Origin: Candidatus Merdenecus merdavium
GTDB taxonomy: Bacteria > Bacillota > Clostridia > Lachnospirales > Lachnospiraceae
NCBI GenBank assembly: GCA_018715425.1
Contig: DVLR01000300.1
Span: 1-5,077 of the forward strand
Direction: 5' to 3'
DNA: 5,077 nt
The position numbers were made by a program, and so were the translations under genes. A model generated the notes under the pieces. It ran no database searches. It was not told the DNA's origin and saw only the letters and a list, made by a program, of their open reading frames with translations. Shown here one piece after another: positions 1 through 5,077 of the stretch (positions within the stretch are counted from its first letter, which is position 1; each line of letters starts with the position of its first letter).

Positions 1-815
1 TTCAAGAATCTGTTTTCCTGTGTATCATTTGTCCAGACACGCTCTTCTACACGATATAAATGAGAGCTGTCTTGTCTGTGTTCCGCCAATTCGTTTTCTA
101 TGCAAGAGGGAACAAATGTCAGCTTATCGGCACGTTTGTAAGTTTCCTTTCCATGTAGTCGATGTCTTGGGCGGTCAATAATGTTTTTGCAAGCCTTTAT
201 GAATTTCTTTTGCTCATCGGCAAATACGCTCCACCAAATTATTTCCGGAGTGTCTCCGTTTGCATCGGGCGAAAAAACATGAAATGTTTTTCGCATATAA
301 TCGAGTGAAAGCATTCTGTACTCTTGTTCAATATCCTCTATAATGGCTTTCCAATGCTCGTGATAGTTGAGCTTTGTGCTCAACACCTCAAAAGAGAAGA
401 CAAAATTACGGGTCTCTGTTCCCACTTGATATATGAGTTGTATTTCACTGCGTCCAACCTCATTGCCATAATTCAAGAAACCGGCTAATATCTGTCTGCG
501 AAAAGTGAATTTTTCATTTTCACTCTGGAGAATAGAACCAAACTGAGCCTTTTTTACATATCCCTTGAATTCCACCCAAATAGGATAATCGGCATTGTCG
601 AAAAATACGGCAGGGGCTTGTTGGTTATTCTCAATCGTAACTTTTTCTCCGATATGGTTGAATAGAGTAACAGATGCTACTCCTTCCGACCAAGAGTAAG
701 TAGAGTGTAAGCCTTCTTCTCCCACATTGCTCTTAGCCTTGCGCCAAATGTTATCGAACTTTGTACATTCGACAATCATTTCAAAATCCTGATGTCTTAT
801 GGTAAGCAGGTCCAT
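1..815 (-). CDS. DUF2357-type McrC-like restriction protein, N-terminal part (3' end outside window)
   Basis: The frame opens with ATG at 815-813 and stays open to the left edge, giving 271 residues without a stop. It begins 25 bases after the ATPase stop, so it is probably the last known gene of the same operon. The visible part is mostly beta-rich in its first 150 residues, followed by FEVLSTKLNY (142-151) and a helical stretch up to DIEQEYRML (161-169). The visible end reads DTQENRF (264-270). From memory, a beta-rich domain, a 'leV..tKL.y' strand-helix and a DT.ENRF helix are typical of DUF2357 proteins, which carry a PD-(D/E)XK nuclease domain after this point and pair with McrB-like ATPases. 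By analogy with McrC it would be the nuclease subunit driven by the ATPase at 841-2670. No catalytic residues are visible because that half is cut off. The family call is by pattern recognition, not by a profile search; the coding call itself is secure. Confidence 0.8.
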   Translation of the reverse strand, partial: MDLLTIRHQDFEMIVECTKFDNIWRKAKSNVGEEGLHSTYSWSEGVASVTLFNHIGEKVTIENNQQAPAVFFDNADYPIWVEFKGYVKKAQFGSILQSENEKFTFRRQILAGFLNYGNEVGRSEIQLIYQVGTETRNFVFSFEVLSTKLNYHEHWKAIIEDIEQEYRMLSLDYMRKTFHVFSPDANGDTPEIIWWSVFADEQKKFIKACKNIIDRPRHRLHGKETYKRADKLTFVPSCIENELAEHRQDSSHLYRVEERVWTNDTQENRFL

Positions 816-840
816 CGTCTATTGCAGATATCTGATAGTT

Positions 841-2670
841 TTAACTCCAGAAACTTGTATAACCGGATGACAGTCGTCCTTGCATTTCTTTCAGTTTGGC
901 TATGGAAACAGATTCTATTTTCTTATCTTCTCCGGTCAATGCCAATAACAGCGTTTCGATAGTGGTAATCAACTTTTCAAGAAGTGAATGTTTGACTTTT
1001 GTATCGTCTCCTTCAATACGCGACAATATTTTCATGCTTGTTATCTCATCCAATGCGGTTGCTATGACTTCATCCTCACTAAACTCGTTTCCGTTTTCAT
1101 CCACGTTATAAGGTAAATTGTTTACCACATAAAGCAAGAATTCATTTCTTGTACGATAGGCAATCTTGAATGGTGTGCCATTAAGAACTTCATTCACAGC
1201 TTGCAAATAGGTCAATACCTTATTGCAAACATCCTCGTCCTCTGTATATACATCCACACCTTCTACGGCTGTGCCGATAAGCATATCGTTATTTAACTTA
1301 CCAATGCGTTCATATTTGCTGTCCAATCCGGCATACAAATCTATTTCATTCATTTCTATGGTCATGGCACGGTCAAGCACCTTTCGGGAGAAAGAGAAGG
1401 TCGTTTCGTCCATGTTTACCGTACCCACTACAATAAGATTTTGTGGGATGGTGATACCCTCTTCCAAAAAGCGGTTCCTTAATGTTTCATTGTCTCCTGT
1501 CAGTTCGGCAGTCAATACTCGATACCAATCCTCTGTACTTTTTTTCAAGATAGGGTCTGTTGTAATCGTACCGTCTTCATTACTTTTACGAGATTCTATC
1601 ACGCTAAGAAATTCTGCAAAATATTGTTCTACAGGAGCAAGGTTCATTTCATCCAGACAAAGGAAATAAGGTACATCCAAGTTTTCCCAAGCCTGTGTGA
1701 TAAATCTTATGAAATCACCAATCACATATATGGGGCTTCCGCTGACACGACTCACATATCCCATGAGTTCAGTAGAATCATGCCAATTAGGTTTTACCTG
1801 AATCATCTCAAAGTTTTTTGGCTTCTGAGCCTTGTATTCAGCAGAATCTTCGTCCCAACATGCACGGGCAAGTTCACGGACGATGCGACTCTTACCTGTA
1901 CCTGATATGCCAGCAAGTAAAAGGAAAGGTTTGGACTTGATGGCAGCAATATAGGGACGGTAATTAGAATATTTGTTATGGTTAGTACAACCTATGCTAT
2001 TATTAGATTTTATGGCATTACCATAAAGAGACAGGTAGTCTGATTGTAAGATAATAACATAATCTGTAATCTCCAATCCAGCATATAATGTTTGAACAAA
2101 AGGACCACGGCTTATTTCGCCAGGAGACGCTACAATACTTCCTTTCTTTGCATCAATATTTTCCTTGGATACATCGACGCCAATAGTATTCAATTCAGCT
2201 TTGAGTGCAGTTTCAGAATATAAAGAGTCCGTAAACATAATTTCTTTAGTACGAGTGTTGAAACTGCTTGAAATAATGTTTAATGGAATGTTGAATTCTT
2301 CTGCAAACTTTTGGAGAATATCTTCCTTGGTCACATTGTCTTCAAAAGAATTTCTCCTATATGCCCAAATCGCCACATCATAGATATTGGGGATGTGTCT
2401 TCCTTGATCATTAAAATATTTATCCCATTTGTTCGAGAATACAACGTACAATACACGTCCACTATTATATTTCTTTTTTGCTTGGCTCAAATTGAAGATG
2501 TTTTCAAGAAAGCTTGATACTTCGTCAAGATTAACCTCGTAAGGTACGGAGGGGCAAATGCTATTCTTGCATCCCTTTAACAGAGCCAAATAACCCCAAG
2601 ACTTATTGGTCATACAATCTTGAAAGCCTTTGTAGGCCTCAACGACAGATTTTATACTTATGAATTTCAT
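841..2670 (-). CDS. McrB-like AAA+ ATPase (motor subunit of a restriction system)
   Basis: This 609-residue protein is complete. Residues 1-230 match no domain I recognise. An AAA_5-type module follows, with Walker A GISGTGKS (254-261), a conserved VKPNWHDSTELMGY block (292-305), Walker B FLCLDEMN (336-343), and sensor region GTVNMDETTFSFSRKVLDRA (416-435) with probable arginine-finger residues R429 and R434. Residues 440-609 form the lid and a helical C-terminus ending TSFW. This resembles the McrB group of MoxR/McrB AAA+ proteins, which form hexamers and feed DNA to a McrC-type nuclease. E. coli McrB has NTAD in its guanine-recognising sensor motif; this protein has NMDE, so GTP specificity should not be assumed. 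The ATG overlaps the methyltransferase stop by four bases (ATGA), implying translational coupling. The expected partner, a DUF2357 protein, lies immediately downstream. There is no signal peptide or membrane segment, so it is presumably cytoplasmic. Confidence 0.9.
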   Translation of the reverse strand: MKFISIKSVVEAYKGFQDCMTNKSWGYLALLKGCKNSICPSVPYEVNLDEVSSFLENIFNLSQAKKKYNSGRVLYVVFSNKWDKYFNDQGRHIPNIYDVAIWAYRRNSFEDNVTKEDILQKFAEEFNIPLNIISSSFNTRTKEIMFTDSLYSETALKAELNTIGVDVSKENIDAKKGSIVASPGEISRGPFVQTLYAGLEITDYVIILQSDYLSLYGNAIKSNNSIGCTNHNKYSNYRPYIAAIKSKPFLLLAGISGTGKSRIVRELARACWDEDSAEYKAQKPKNFEMIQVKPNWHDSTELMGYVSRVSGSPIYVIGDFIRFITQAWENLDVPYFLCLDEMNLAPVEQYFAEFLSVIESRKSNEDGTITTDPILKKSTEDWYRVLTAELTGDNETLRNRFLEEGITIPQNLIVVGTVNMDETTFSFSRKVLDRAMTIEMNEIDLYAGLDSKYERIGKLNNDMLIGTAVEGVDVYTEDEDVCNKVLTYLQAVNEVLNGTPFKIAYRTRNEFLLYVVNNLPYNVDENGNEFSEDEVIATALDEITSMKILSRIEGDDTKVKHSLLEKLITTIETLLLALTGEDKKIESVSIAKLKEMQGRLSSGYTSFWS

Positions 2671-3698
2671 TTTTCAAGAGATTTTTCGTAAGTTTTAATC
2701 ATATTATTCATTATCTTTACGATAATTGGCACACTAACAGAGTTTCCCAACTGTTTATATGCTTGGGCATCGGACACAGGAAACACAAAGTCGTCTGGGA
2801 AGCCTTGAAGTCTTTTAGATTCAAGTACAGACAACTTTCTGCGGATATCCCATAGTTTTGGAGTCCTATTAGCTATGATTGTAGAAGCATATGTGTCAAG
2901 ACAAGAATAGAATGCCTCCTGAATCTGCGTTTTAGCTGGATCACCAACATGAAATCGCAAAGAATTATCTGCCTTTTGGAAAGAAAAAATACCATATTTC
3001 CCTTTTTTCGTATTTGGCTTATATTTTGAATTGTCATGTTGGATTCTATCACCAGGCTTGGCGTTTGCAAAATGATAATCTATTCTGTCCAATTCAAATT
3101 TAGGAATAGCCAAAGATGGGTTTCTGTCATTCATGTCTATAATGTCACGCAATACTGGATGACCTTTTACAGGCTTAGGCCATTCAAAATCGACTTCGGT
3201 TCTAAAGGCTACGCAATACCATCTTTCCCGTTTCTGAGGAAGACCATAATCTAAGGAAGATAAAATAGTCCAATGTGGGTAATAACCAAGTTTTTTTAGA
3301 GTTTCCAAAACAGTCTGAAGCGTTTTGCCTTTATCGTGAGATTTCAAACCTTTTACATTTTCAAGAAAGACCATTGGAGGTTTATGGTATTCTAAAATTC
3401 GACACACATCAAAGAATAGAGTACCTCTAACCTCATCATTAAAACCTTGTTTTTCTCCTGCATAACTAAATGGTTGACATGGAAACCCCGCTGTTAAGAT
3501 GTCAAATTTTGGAATGTCTTTTTCATCAACAGCCTTTATATCTCCCGTTGGTACTTCATGAAAATTAGCCTCATAGCTTTGTTGTGCGAACTTATCATTA
3601 TCAGATGAGAATACACACTCCACCTGACTACTGTTCATGGCAAGTCGAAAACCGCCTATACCACAAAATAAATCTATTCCTTTATACTTTTTCTTCAT
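2667..3698 (-). CDS. dcm: DNA (cytosine-5)-methyltransferase
   Basis: This complete 343-residue enzyme should transfer a methyl group from S-adenosylmethionine to carbon 5 of cytosine at a specific DNA site. The C5-methyltransferase motifs appear in order: motif I DLFCGIGGF (9-17, cofactor binding), motif IV GFPCQPFS (71-78, catalytic Cys74), motif VI ENV (113-115), motif VIII QKRER (155-159), motif IX RKLSVLESKRLQGFP (287-301) and motif X YKQLGNSVSVPI (314-325). The target-recognition region lies at about 190-285; its site cannot be read from sequence. I start it at ATG 3698, seven codons before motif I and 16 bases after the regulator stop. A longer TTG-initiated version from 3764 would overlap the regulator by 50 bases and add a tail outside the family. 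The four-base overlap with the ATPase gene makes it part of a restriction-modification operon. The symbol dcm is family level only; it is not shown to be the orthologue of E. coli Dcm. Confidence 0.95.
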   Translation of the reverse strand: MKKKYKGIDLFCGIGGFRLAMNSSQVECVFSSDNDKFAQQSYEANFHEVPTGDIKAVDEKDIPKFDILTAGFPCQPFSYAGEKQGFNDEVRGTLFFDVCRILEYHKPPMVFLENVKGLKSHDKGKTLQTVLETLKKLGYYPHWTILSSLDYGLPQKRERWYCVAFRTEVDFEWPKPVKGHPVLRDIIDMNDRNPSLAIPKFELDRIDYHFANAKPGDRIQHDNSKYKPNTKKGKYGIFSFQKADNSLRFHVGDPAKTQIQEAFYSCLDTYASTIIANRTPKLWDIRRKLSVLESKRLQGFPDDFVFPVSDAQAYKQLGNSVSVPIIVKIMNNMIKTYEKSLEK

Positions 3699-3714
3699 TG
3701 ATATCCGTTCTCTT

Positions 3715-3927
3715 TTACTTGTTATTTTTAATTGACCACAATAAATCCTTCGTGTCCACTTCAAGAACTTTTGCGATTTCCACTAAAGTCTCCAAATTTG
3801 GTTGCATGGTATTTGTACACCATTTTGAAACAGTTCCCGGATCTTTTCTTAACTGTTCGGCCAACCATTTATTGGTGCGTTTCTTTTCTGCTAAGACCAC
3901 CTTCAATCGATTTATATCTTTATTCAT
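3715..3927 (-). CDS. XRE-family helix-turn-helix regulator of the restriction-modification operon
   Basis: This 70-residue protein is a single XRE/Cro-type helix-turn-helix domain. The positioning helix is around NKWLAEQL (19-26) and the recognition helix around DPGTVSKWCTN (28-38), followed by the QPNLETLVEIAKVLEVD helix pair (41-57) and a short basic tail. I choose ATG at 3927. The frame extends up to a TTG at 3954, but that codon lies inside the putative -7 promoter box, so the transcript would not contain it. It is the first gene of the operon, 16 bases ahead of the methyltransferase. Its size and position resemble controller proteins of restriction-modification systems, which regulate their own promoter; the palindromic repeats just upstream (3959-3971, 3985-3997) are candidate binding sites. 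Whether it activates or represses cannot be told from sequence. It could instead be a general phage-type repressor relative. Confidence 0.88.
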   Translation of the reverse strand: MNKDINRLKVVLAEKKRTNKWLAEQLRKDPGTVSKWCTNTMQPNLETLVEIAKVLEVDTKDLLWSIKNNK

Positions 3928-3951
3928 ACGTTCTATGATATGTTTTGAATA

Positions 3952-3959
3952 CAAAGGTA
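3952..3959 (-). promoter_or_regulatory. Bacteroidales -7 promoter box (TACCTTTG) for the regulator-methyltransferase-ATPase operon
   Basis: On the minus strand this reads TACCTTTG, an exact match to the TAnnTTTG -7 consensus of Bacteroides primary-sigma promoters. It lies 24 bases before the regulator ATG at 3927, which would give a short leader of roughly 15-20 bases. I find no good -33 TTTG at the usual distance; the nearest candidates (TTTC, TTAG) are at the wrong spacing or mismatched. The promoter may therefore be weak or dependent on a bound regulator. The rest of the 138-base gap (3928-4065) holds only the palindromic repeats and the inverted repeat listed separately. Confidence 0.6.
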
Positions 3960-3971
3960 ATCATTATAATC
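3959..3971. promoter_or_regulatory. Second, imperfect copy of the candidate operator (proximal)
   Basis: AATCATTATAATC matches the distal palindrome at 10 of 13 positions in the same orientation. Its own symmetry is partial (4 of 6 arm positions pair). It touches the upstream end of the -7 box, so occupancy here would be expected to interfere with transcription. A weaker proximal site combined with a strong distal site resembles the activate-then-repress arrangement of some controller-protein promoters. That comparison is inference. Confidence 0.35.
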
Positions 3972-3984
3972 GAAACCTTGTTCT

Positions 3985-3997
3985 AATCATGATGATT
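3985..3997. promoter_or_regulatory. 13-bp palindrome, candidate operator (distal copy)
   Basis: The sequence AATCATGATGATT is a perfect inverted repeat of 6-base arms (AATCAT/ATGATT) around one central base. It sits 25 bases upstream of the -7 box, covering the -33 region where a regulator could assist or block RNA polymerase. A diverged copy (10 of 13 bases identical) starts 26 bases away at 3959. Paired, evenly spaced palindromes ahead of a small helix-turn-helix gene are the expected layout for autoregulation. Binding itself is inferred. Confidence 0.45.
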
Positions 3998-4030
3998 TTC
4001 TGACAAATATATGTCGAAAAATAACTCTAT

Positions 4031-4048
4031 ATTGAAATATACTTCAAT
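4031..4048. repeat. AT-rich inverted repeat after the decayed gene, possible weak terminator
   Basis: ATTGAA and TTCAAT form perfect 6-base arms around a 6-base loop, starting 17 bases past the stop at 4066 on the minus strand. A T-rich run (TTATTTTT) follows only after several further bases, and the stem has just one G-C pair per arm, so it would be a poor intrinsic terminator. It could alternatively be chance in AT-rich DNA. Confidence 0.25.
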
Positions 4049-4065
4049 GTTGTATATTGGGAAAC

Positions 4066-4242
4066 TTACTTGGATTGATTTTCTTTCTCCCTCATTTCTT
4101 TTACTTTTTCAACTCCCCGCATCTTTTTAGCTAAAGCACTTTCTCCAGCAGCAAAATAGAGAGGAAAAACTTTATATAAGAAACTCACAATATCATTGCG
4201 CTTCTTGCCCATATTGAAAAAAGCAGAATAGACAAAGTACAT
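4066..4242 (-). CDS. 58-residue basic open frame, or C-terminal fragment of the decayed gene
   Basis: From ATG 4242 to TAA 4066 the product begins MYFVYSAFFNMGKKRND, passes through a hydrophobic FLYKVFPLYFAAGES stretch (21-35) and ends in a Lys/Glu-rich helix (KVKEMREKENQSK). The frame is open upstream of the ATG back to the TAG at 4299-4297. Those extra codons (LPFNPKTHGSQQKL) look coding and join the preceding fragment if one base is dropped. There is no ribosome-binding site before the ATG. I do not recognise the family; it is more likely the end of a longer protein than a free-standing gene. Confidence 0.38.
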   Translation of the reverse strand: MYFVYSAFFNMGKKRNDIVSFLYKVFPLYFAAGESALAKKMRGVEKVKEMREKENQSK

Positions 4243-4255
4243 TAGTTTTTGCTGA

Positions 4256-4438
4256 CTACCATGTGTCTTTGGGTTGAATGGTAATCGAAAGAGTGACTAT
4301 CAAGCTGTGTTCTGCAAATGTGCAAGCGCTGGCAAGAATTGTTTTCTGCTCTTCTTTCGTGAATATATTGATTTTATCTGCCAACCATTCAAGTTTTCTT
4401 TGCTGAAGAACTTGTCGCTTTTCATTTTGATGTTCCAA
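4256..4438 (-). CDS. Short helix-rich open frame, or third fragment of the decayed gene
   Basis: Up to 60 residues can be read from a TTG at 4438; there is no ATG in this frame after the preceding stop at 4460, which argues against an independent gene. The product is charged and helix-prone (NEKRQVLQQRKLEWLADK, residues 5-22), followed by FTKEEQKTILASA and TFAEHSL. The last 14 residues or so read unlike the rest and end at TAG 4256, while the neighbouring frame gives a natural continuation. This pattern indicates a frameshift between 4296 and 4259. Confidence 0.3.
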   Translation of the reverse strand: MEHQNEKRQVLQQRKLEWLADKINIFTKEEQKTILASACTFAEHSLIVTLSITIQPKDTW

Positions 4439-4459
4439 TAGAATTGATACGTTTTCTTG

Positions 4460-4675
4460 TTACTTTTCGGTCAAGGCATTTTCCAATGCTTGATTCTTTT
4501 GTTTAAGAACGTTGAATTTCAGCAATGCAGCAATGTACATACAGAAATACCCTACTGCAATATCGAAGATTAGGATAAGCAGGTAATTGTTGCTTGAATT
4601 CTTGGTGTCCCCAGCCATGTACTCACAGATAGGAATAACGGCTAATAGCATGATGATGGCTATTGCATAAAGCAC
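4460..4675 (-). CDS. Small two-segment membrane protein of unknown function, or second fragment of the decayed gene
   Basis: The frame gives up to 71 residues from a GTG at 4675; the first ATG is eight codons later (4651). No ribosome-binding site is visible before either. It contains two hydrophobic segments (about 2-18 and 30-52) joined by a polar loop (GDTKNSSNN), then a helix-prone tail (LKQKNQALENALTEK) that stops at TAA. The tail looks cut in mid-helix, because the same frame after the stop continues with similar charged helix. It is in frame with the peptide at 4688-4777, separated by only TAA and four codons. No family recognised. Confidence 0.42.
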   Translation of the reverse strand: MLYAIAIIMLLAVIPICEYMAGDTKNSSNNYLLILIFDIAVGYFCMYIAALLKFNVLKQKNQALENALTEK

Positions 4676-4687
4676 TCTGTATTGCGT

Positions 4688-4777
4688 TTAATGATTTACC
4701 TGTGGTAAGGAGGCAAATAAAAAGGCGATAATCAAAACGGCAATTATTGCACAGAATGGTGTGAAGGATGTTCCCAT
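4688..4777 (-). CDS. 29-residue single-segment membrane peptide, or first fragment of the decayed gene
   Basis: The ATG at 4777 follows the stop of the upstream winged-helix gene by four bases, so it is probably co-transcribed and coupled. The product is a short polar start (MGTSFTPF), a hydrophobic stretch (about residues 9-25, CAIIAVLIIAFLFASL) and a short tail ending at TAA. It could stand alone as a small membrane peptide. The frame after its stop continues with more membrane segments, which is why I favour it being the 5' fragment of the broken gene spanning 4066-4777. Confidence 0.4.
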   Translation of the reverse strand: MGTSFTPFCAIIAVLIIAFLFASLPQVNH

Positions 4778-4781
4778 AGGT

Positions 4782-5077
4782 TTATTGTTCTGTTTGAGGA
4801 TTAATTACAATGCGCCAATAGCCACCATGATCTGCTCCTTCTCTGACAAGTAATCCTTTGACTTTTAGATTTGCTACTTGCATTTCAATGGCACGCTTAC
4901 TAACTCCTATCTTTTCAGCCATCTTATCTTGGGATATAGAACCGTCAGAAATAATAAGGTCAAGAATGCTTTGTGCTCTTCGTCCTAATCGTTTTGGCTT
5001 CACCGAAGATTTTTGTGAATCACCGAAGGTTTTCACTGAACCATTTACCCTTTCAGTCACTATCTCCACAGGTATTC
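4782..5077 (-). CDS. Winged helix-turn-helix C-terminal domain of a larger protein (5' end outside window)
   Basis: The frame is open to the right edge; the first possible start inside the window is a GTG at 5069, but the codons before it (I-P) are also open, so I treat the gene as 5'-partial. After a Ser/Lys-rich linker comes a winged helix: helix AQSILDLII, then SISQDKMAEKIGVSKRAIEMQVANLKVKGLL (first two helices plus recognition helix; about residues 32-73 counted from the GTG) and a wing REGADHGGYWRIVI. Winged helices of this kind, preceded by a VTERV-type linker, are familiar at the C-terminus of Bacteroidales ATP-binding proteins of the AlbA_2/AAA_4 (Schlafen- or RecG-C-like) group, so that is my best guess for the missing part. 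A free-standing small regulator of about 95 residues is the alternative. It ends four bases before the next start at 4777. Confidence 0.68.
   Translation of the reverse strand, partial: IPVEIVTERVNGSVKTFGDSQKSSVKPKRLGRRAQSILDLIISDGSISQDKMAEKIGVSKRAIEMQVANLKVKGLLVREGADHGGYWRIVINPQTEQ

Larger units (their letters stand above)
4066..4777 (-). pseudogene. Probable decayed gene for a membrane protein with a long charged helix (two in-frame stops, one frameshift)
   Basis: Starting at ATG 4777, four bases after the upstream gene's stop, one frame runs through TAA at 4690-4688 and TAA at 4462-4460 to about 4290. It then shifts by one base and continues to TAA at 4068-4066. The 712-base length equals 237 codons plus one extra base, as expected for one inserted nucleotide, somewhere between 4296 and 4259. 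Read through, it gives about 236 residues: three hydrophobic segments (near residues 8-26, 36-52 and 64-86), a long helix-prone charged stretch rich in Q, K, E and L that crosses the second stop, then a mixed C-terminal region ending in a Lys/Glu-rich tail. The pieces after each stop lack a convincing ATG or ribosome-binding site. I do not recognise the family. The alternative is four separate small genes (listed individually), or base-calling errors in the assembly. Confidence 0.5.

Noticed and set aside
825..834. Palindrome CAGATATCTG between the ATPase and DUF2357 genes
   Set aside because: It is only 10 bases with no loop, no T-run and no second copy, inside a 25-base gap of a coupled operon; probably chance.
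1223..1669. 148-codon open frame on the plus strand opposite the ATPase gene
   Set aside because: It lies wholly antisense to conserved AAA+ motifs, its product is serine-rich and featureless, and it has no ribosome-binding site; it is a by-product of the coding strand.
3699..3764. TTG-initiated N-terminal extension of the methyltransferase
   Set aside because: It would overlap the regulator gene by 50 bases and add 22 residues before a family that normally begins a few residues ahead of motif I; ATG 3698 fits better.
3584..4003. 139-codon plus-strand open frame spanning the start of the methyltransferase, the regulator and the promoter
   Set aside because: It runs antisense to a clear helix-turn-helix gene and a conserved methyltransferase start, and its product resembles no protein family.
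4259..4296. Programmed ribosomal frameshift joining the two helix fragments
   Set aside because: The region has only a TTT run, with no recognisable slippery heptamer and no clear downstream stem or pseudoknot; with two upstream stops, decay explains more.
4460..4690. Ochre recoding: TAA read as an amino acid in the membrane gene
   Set aside because: TAA ends the regulator and ATPase genes at sensible positions in the same window, and the separate frameshift points to gene decay.

Overview
This is an AT-rich window in which every supported gene lies on the minus strand, so transcription runs from high to low coordinates. It looks like an accessory region of a Bacteroidales-type genome (Bacteroides or a relative). 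The reasons are a TAnnTTTG-type -7 promoter box at 3952-3959, the absence of clear Shine-Dalgarno sites, and the style of the encoded proteins. No tRNA, rRNA, CRISPR array or insertion sequence was seen.

The right-hand third (about 4066-5077) holds two things. First is the 3' part of a gene that enters from beyond the right edge and ends in a winged-helix DNA-binding domain. Four bases after it begins a stretch (4777 to 4066) that reads as one membrane plus long-helix protein, but only if two in-frame TAA codons and one frameshift are ignored. I interpret it as a decayed gene; the alternative is a row of four very small genes, most with poor starts.

From 4065 to 3928 is a short regulatory region with an AT-rich inverted repeat, a near-perfect 13-bp palindrome, a second diverged copy of it, and the -7 box.

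The left-hand three quarters (3927 to 1, running off the left edge) is a compact restriction-modification type operon. It consists of a small XRE-family regulator, a complete C5-cytosine DNA methyltransferase, an McrB-like AAA+ ATPase whose start codon overlaps the methyltransferase stop (ATGA), and, 25 bases further on, the N-terminal 271 residues of a DUF2357-type protein, the usual McrC-like nuclease partner of such ATPases. The likely logic is that the regulator sets expression, the methyltransferase marks host DNA, and the ATPase loads or translocates on DNA and drives the nuclease subunit against DNA with the wrong methylation state. The nuclease catalytic domain lies outside the window, so cleavage is inferred. 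The individual families are known. The combination of one C5 methyltransferase with an McrBC-like motor-nuclease pair, and the unrecognised N-terminal domain of the ATPase, are the parts most worth study.
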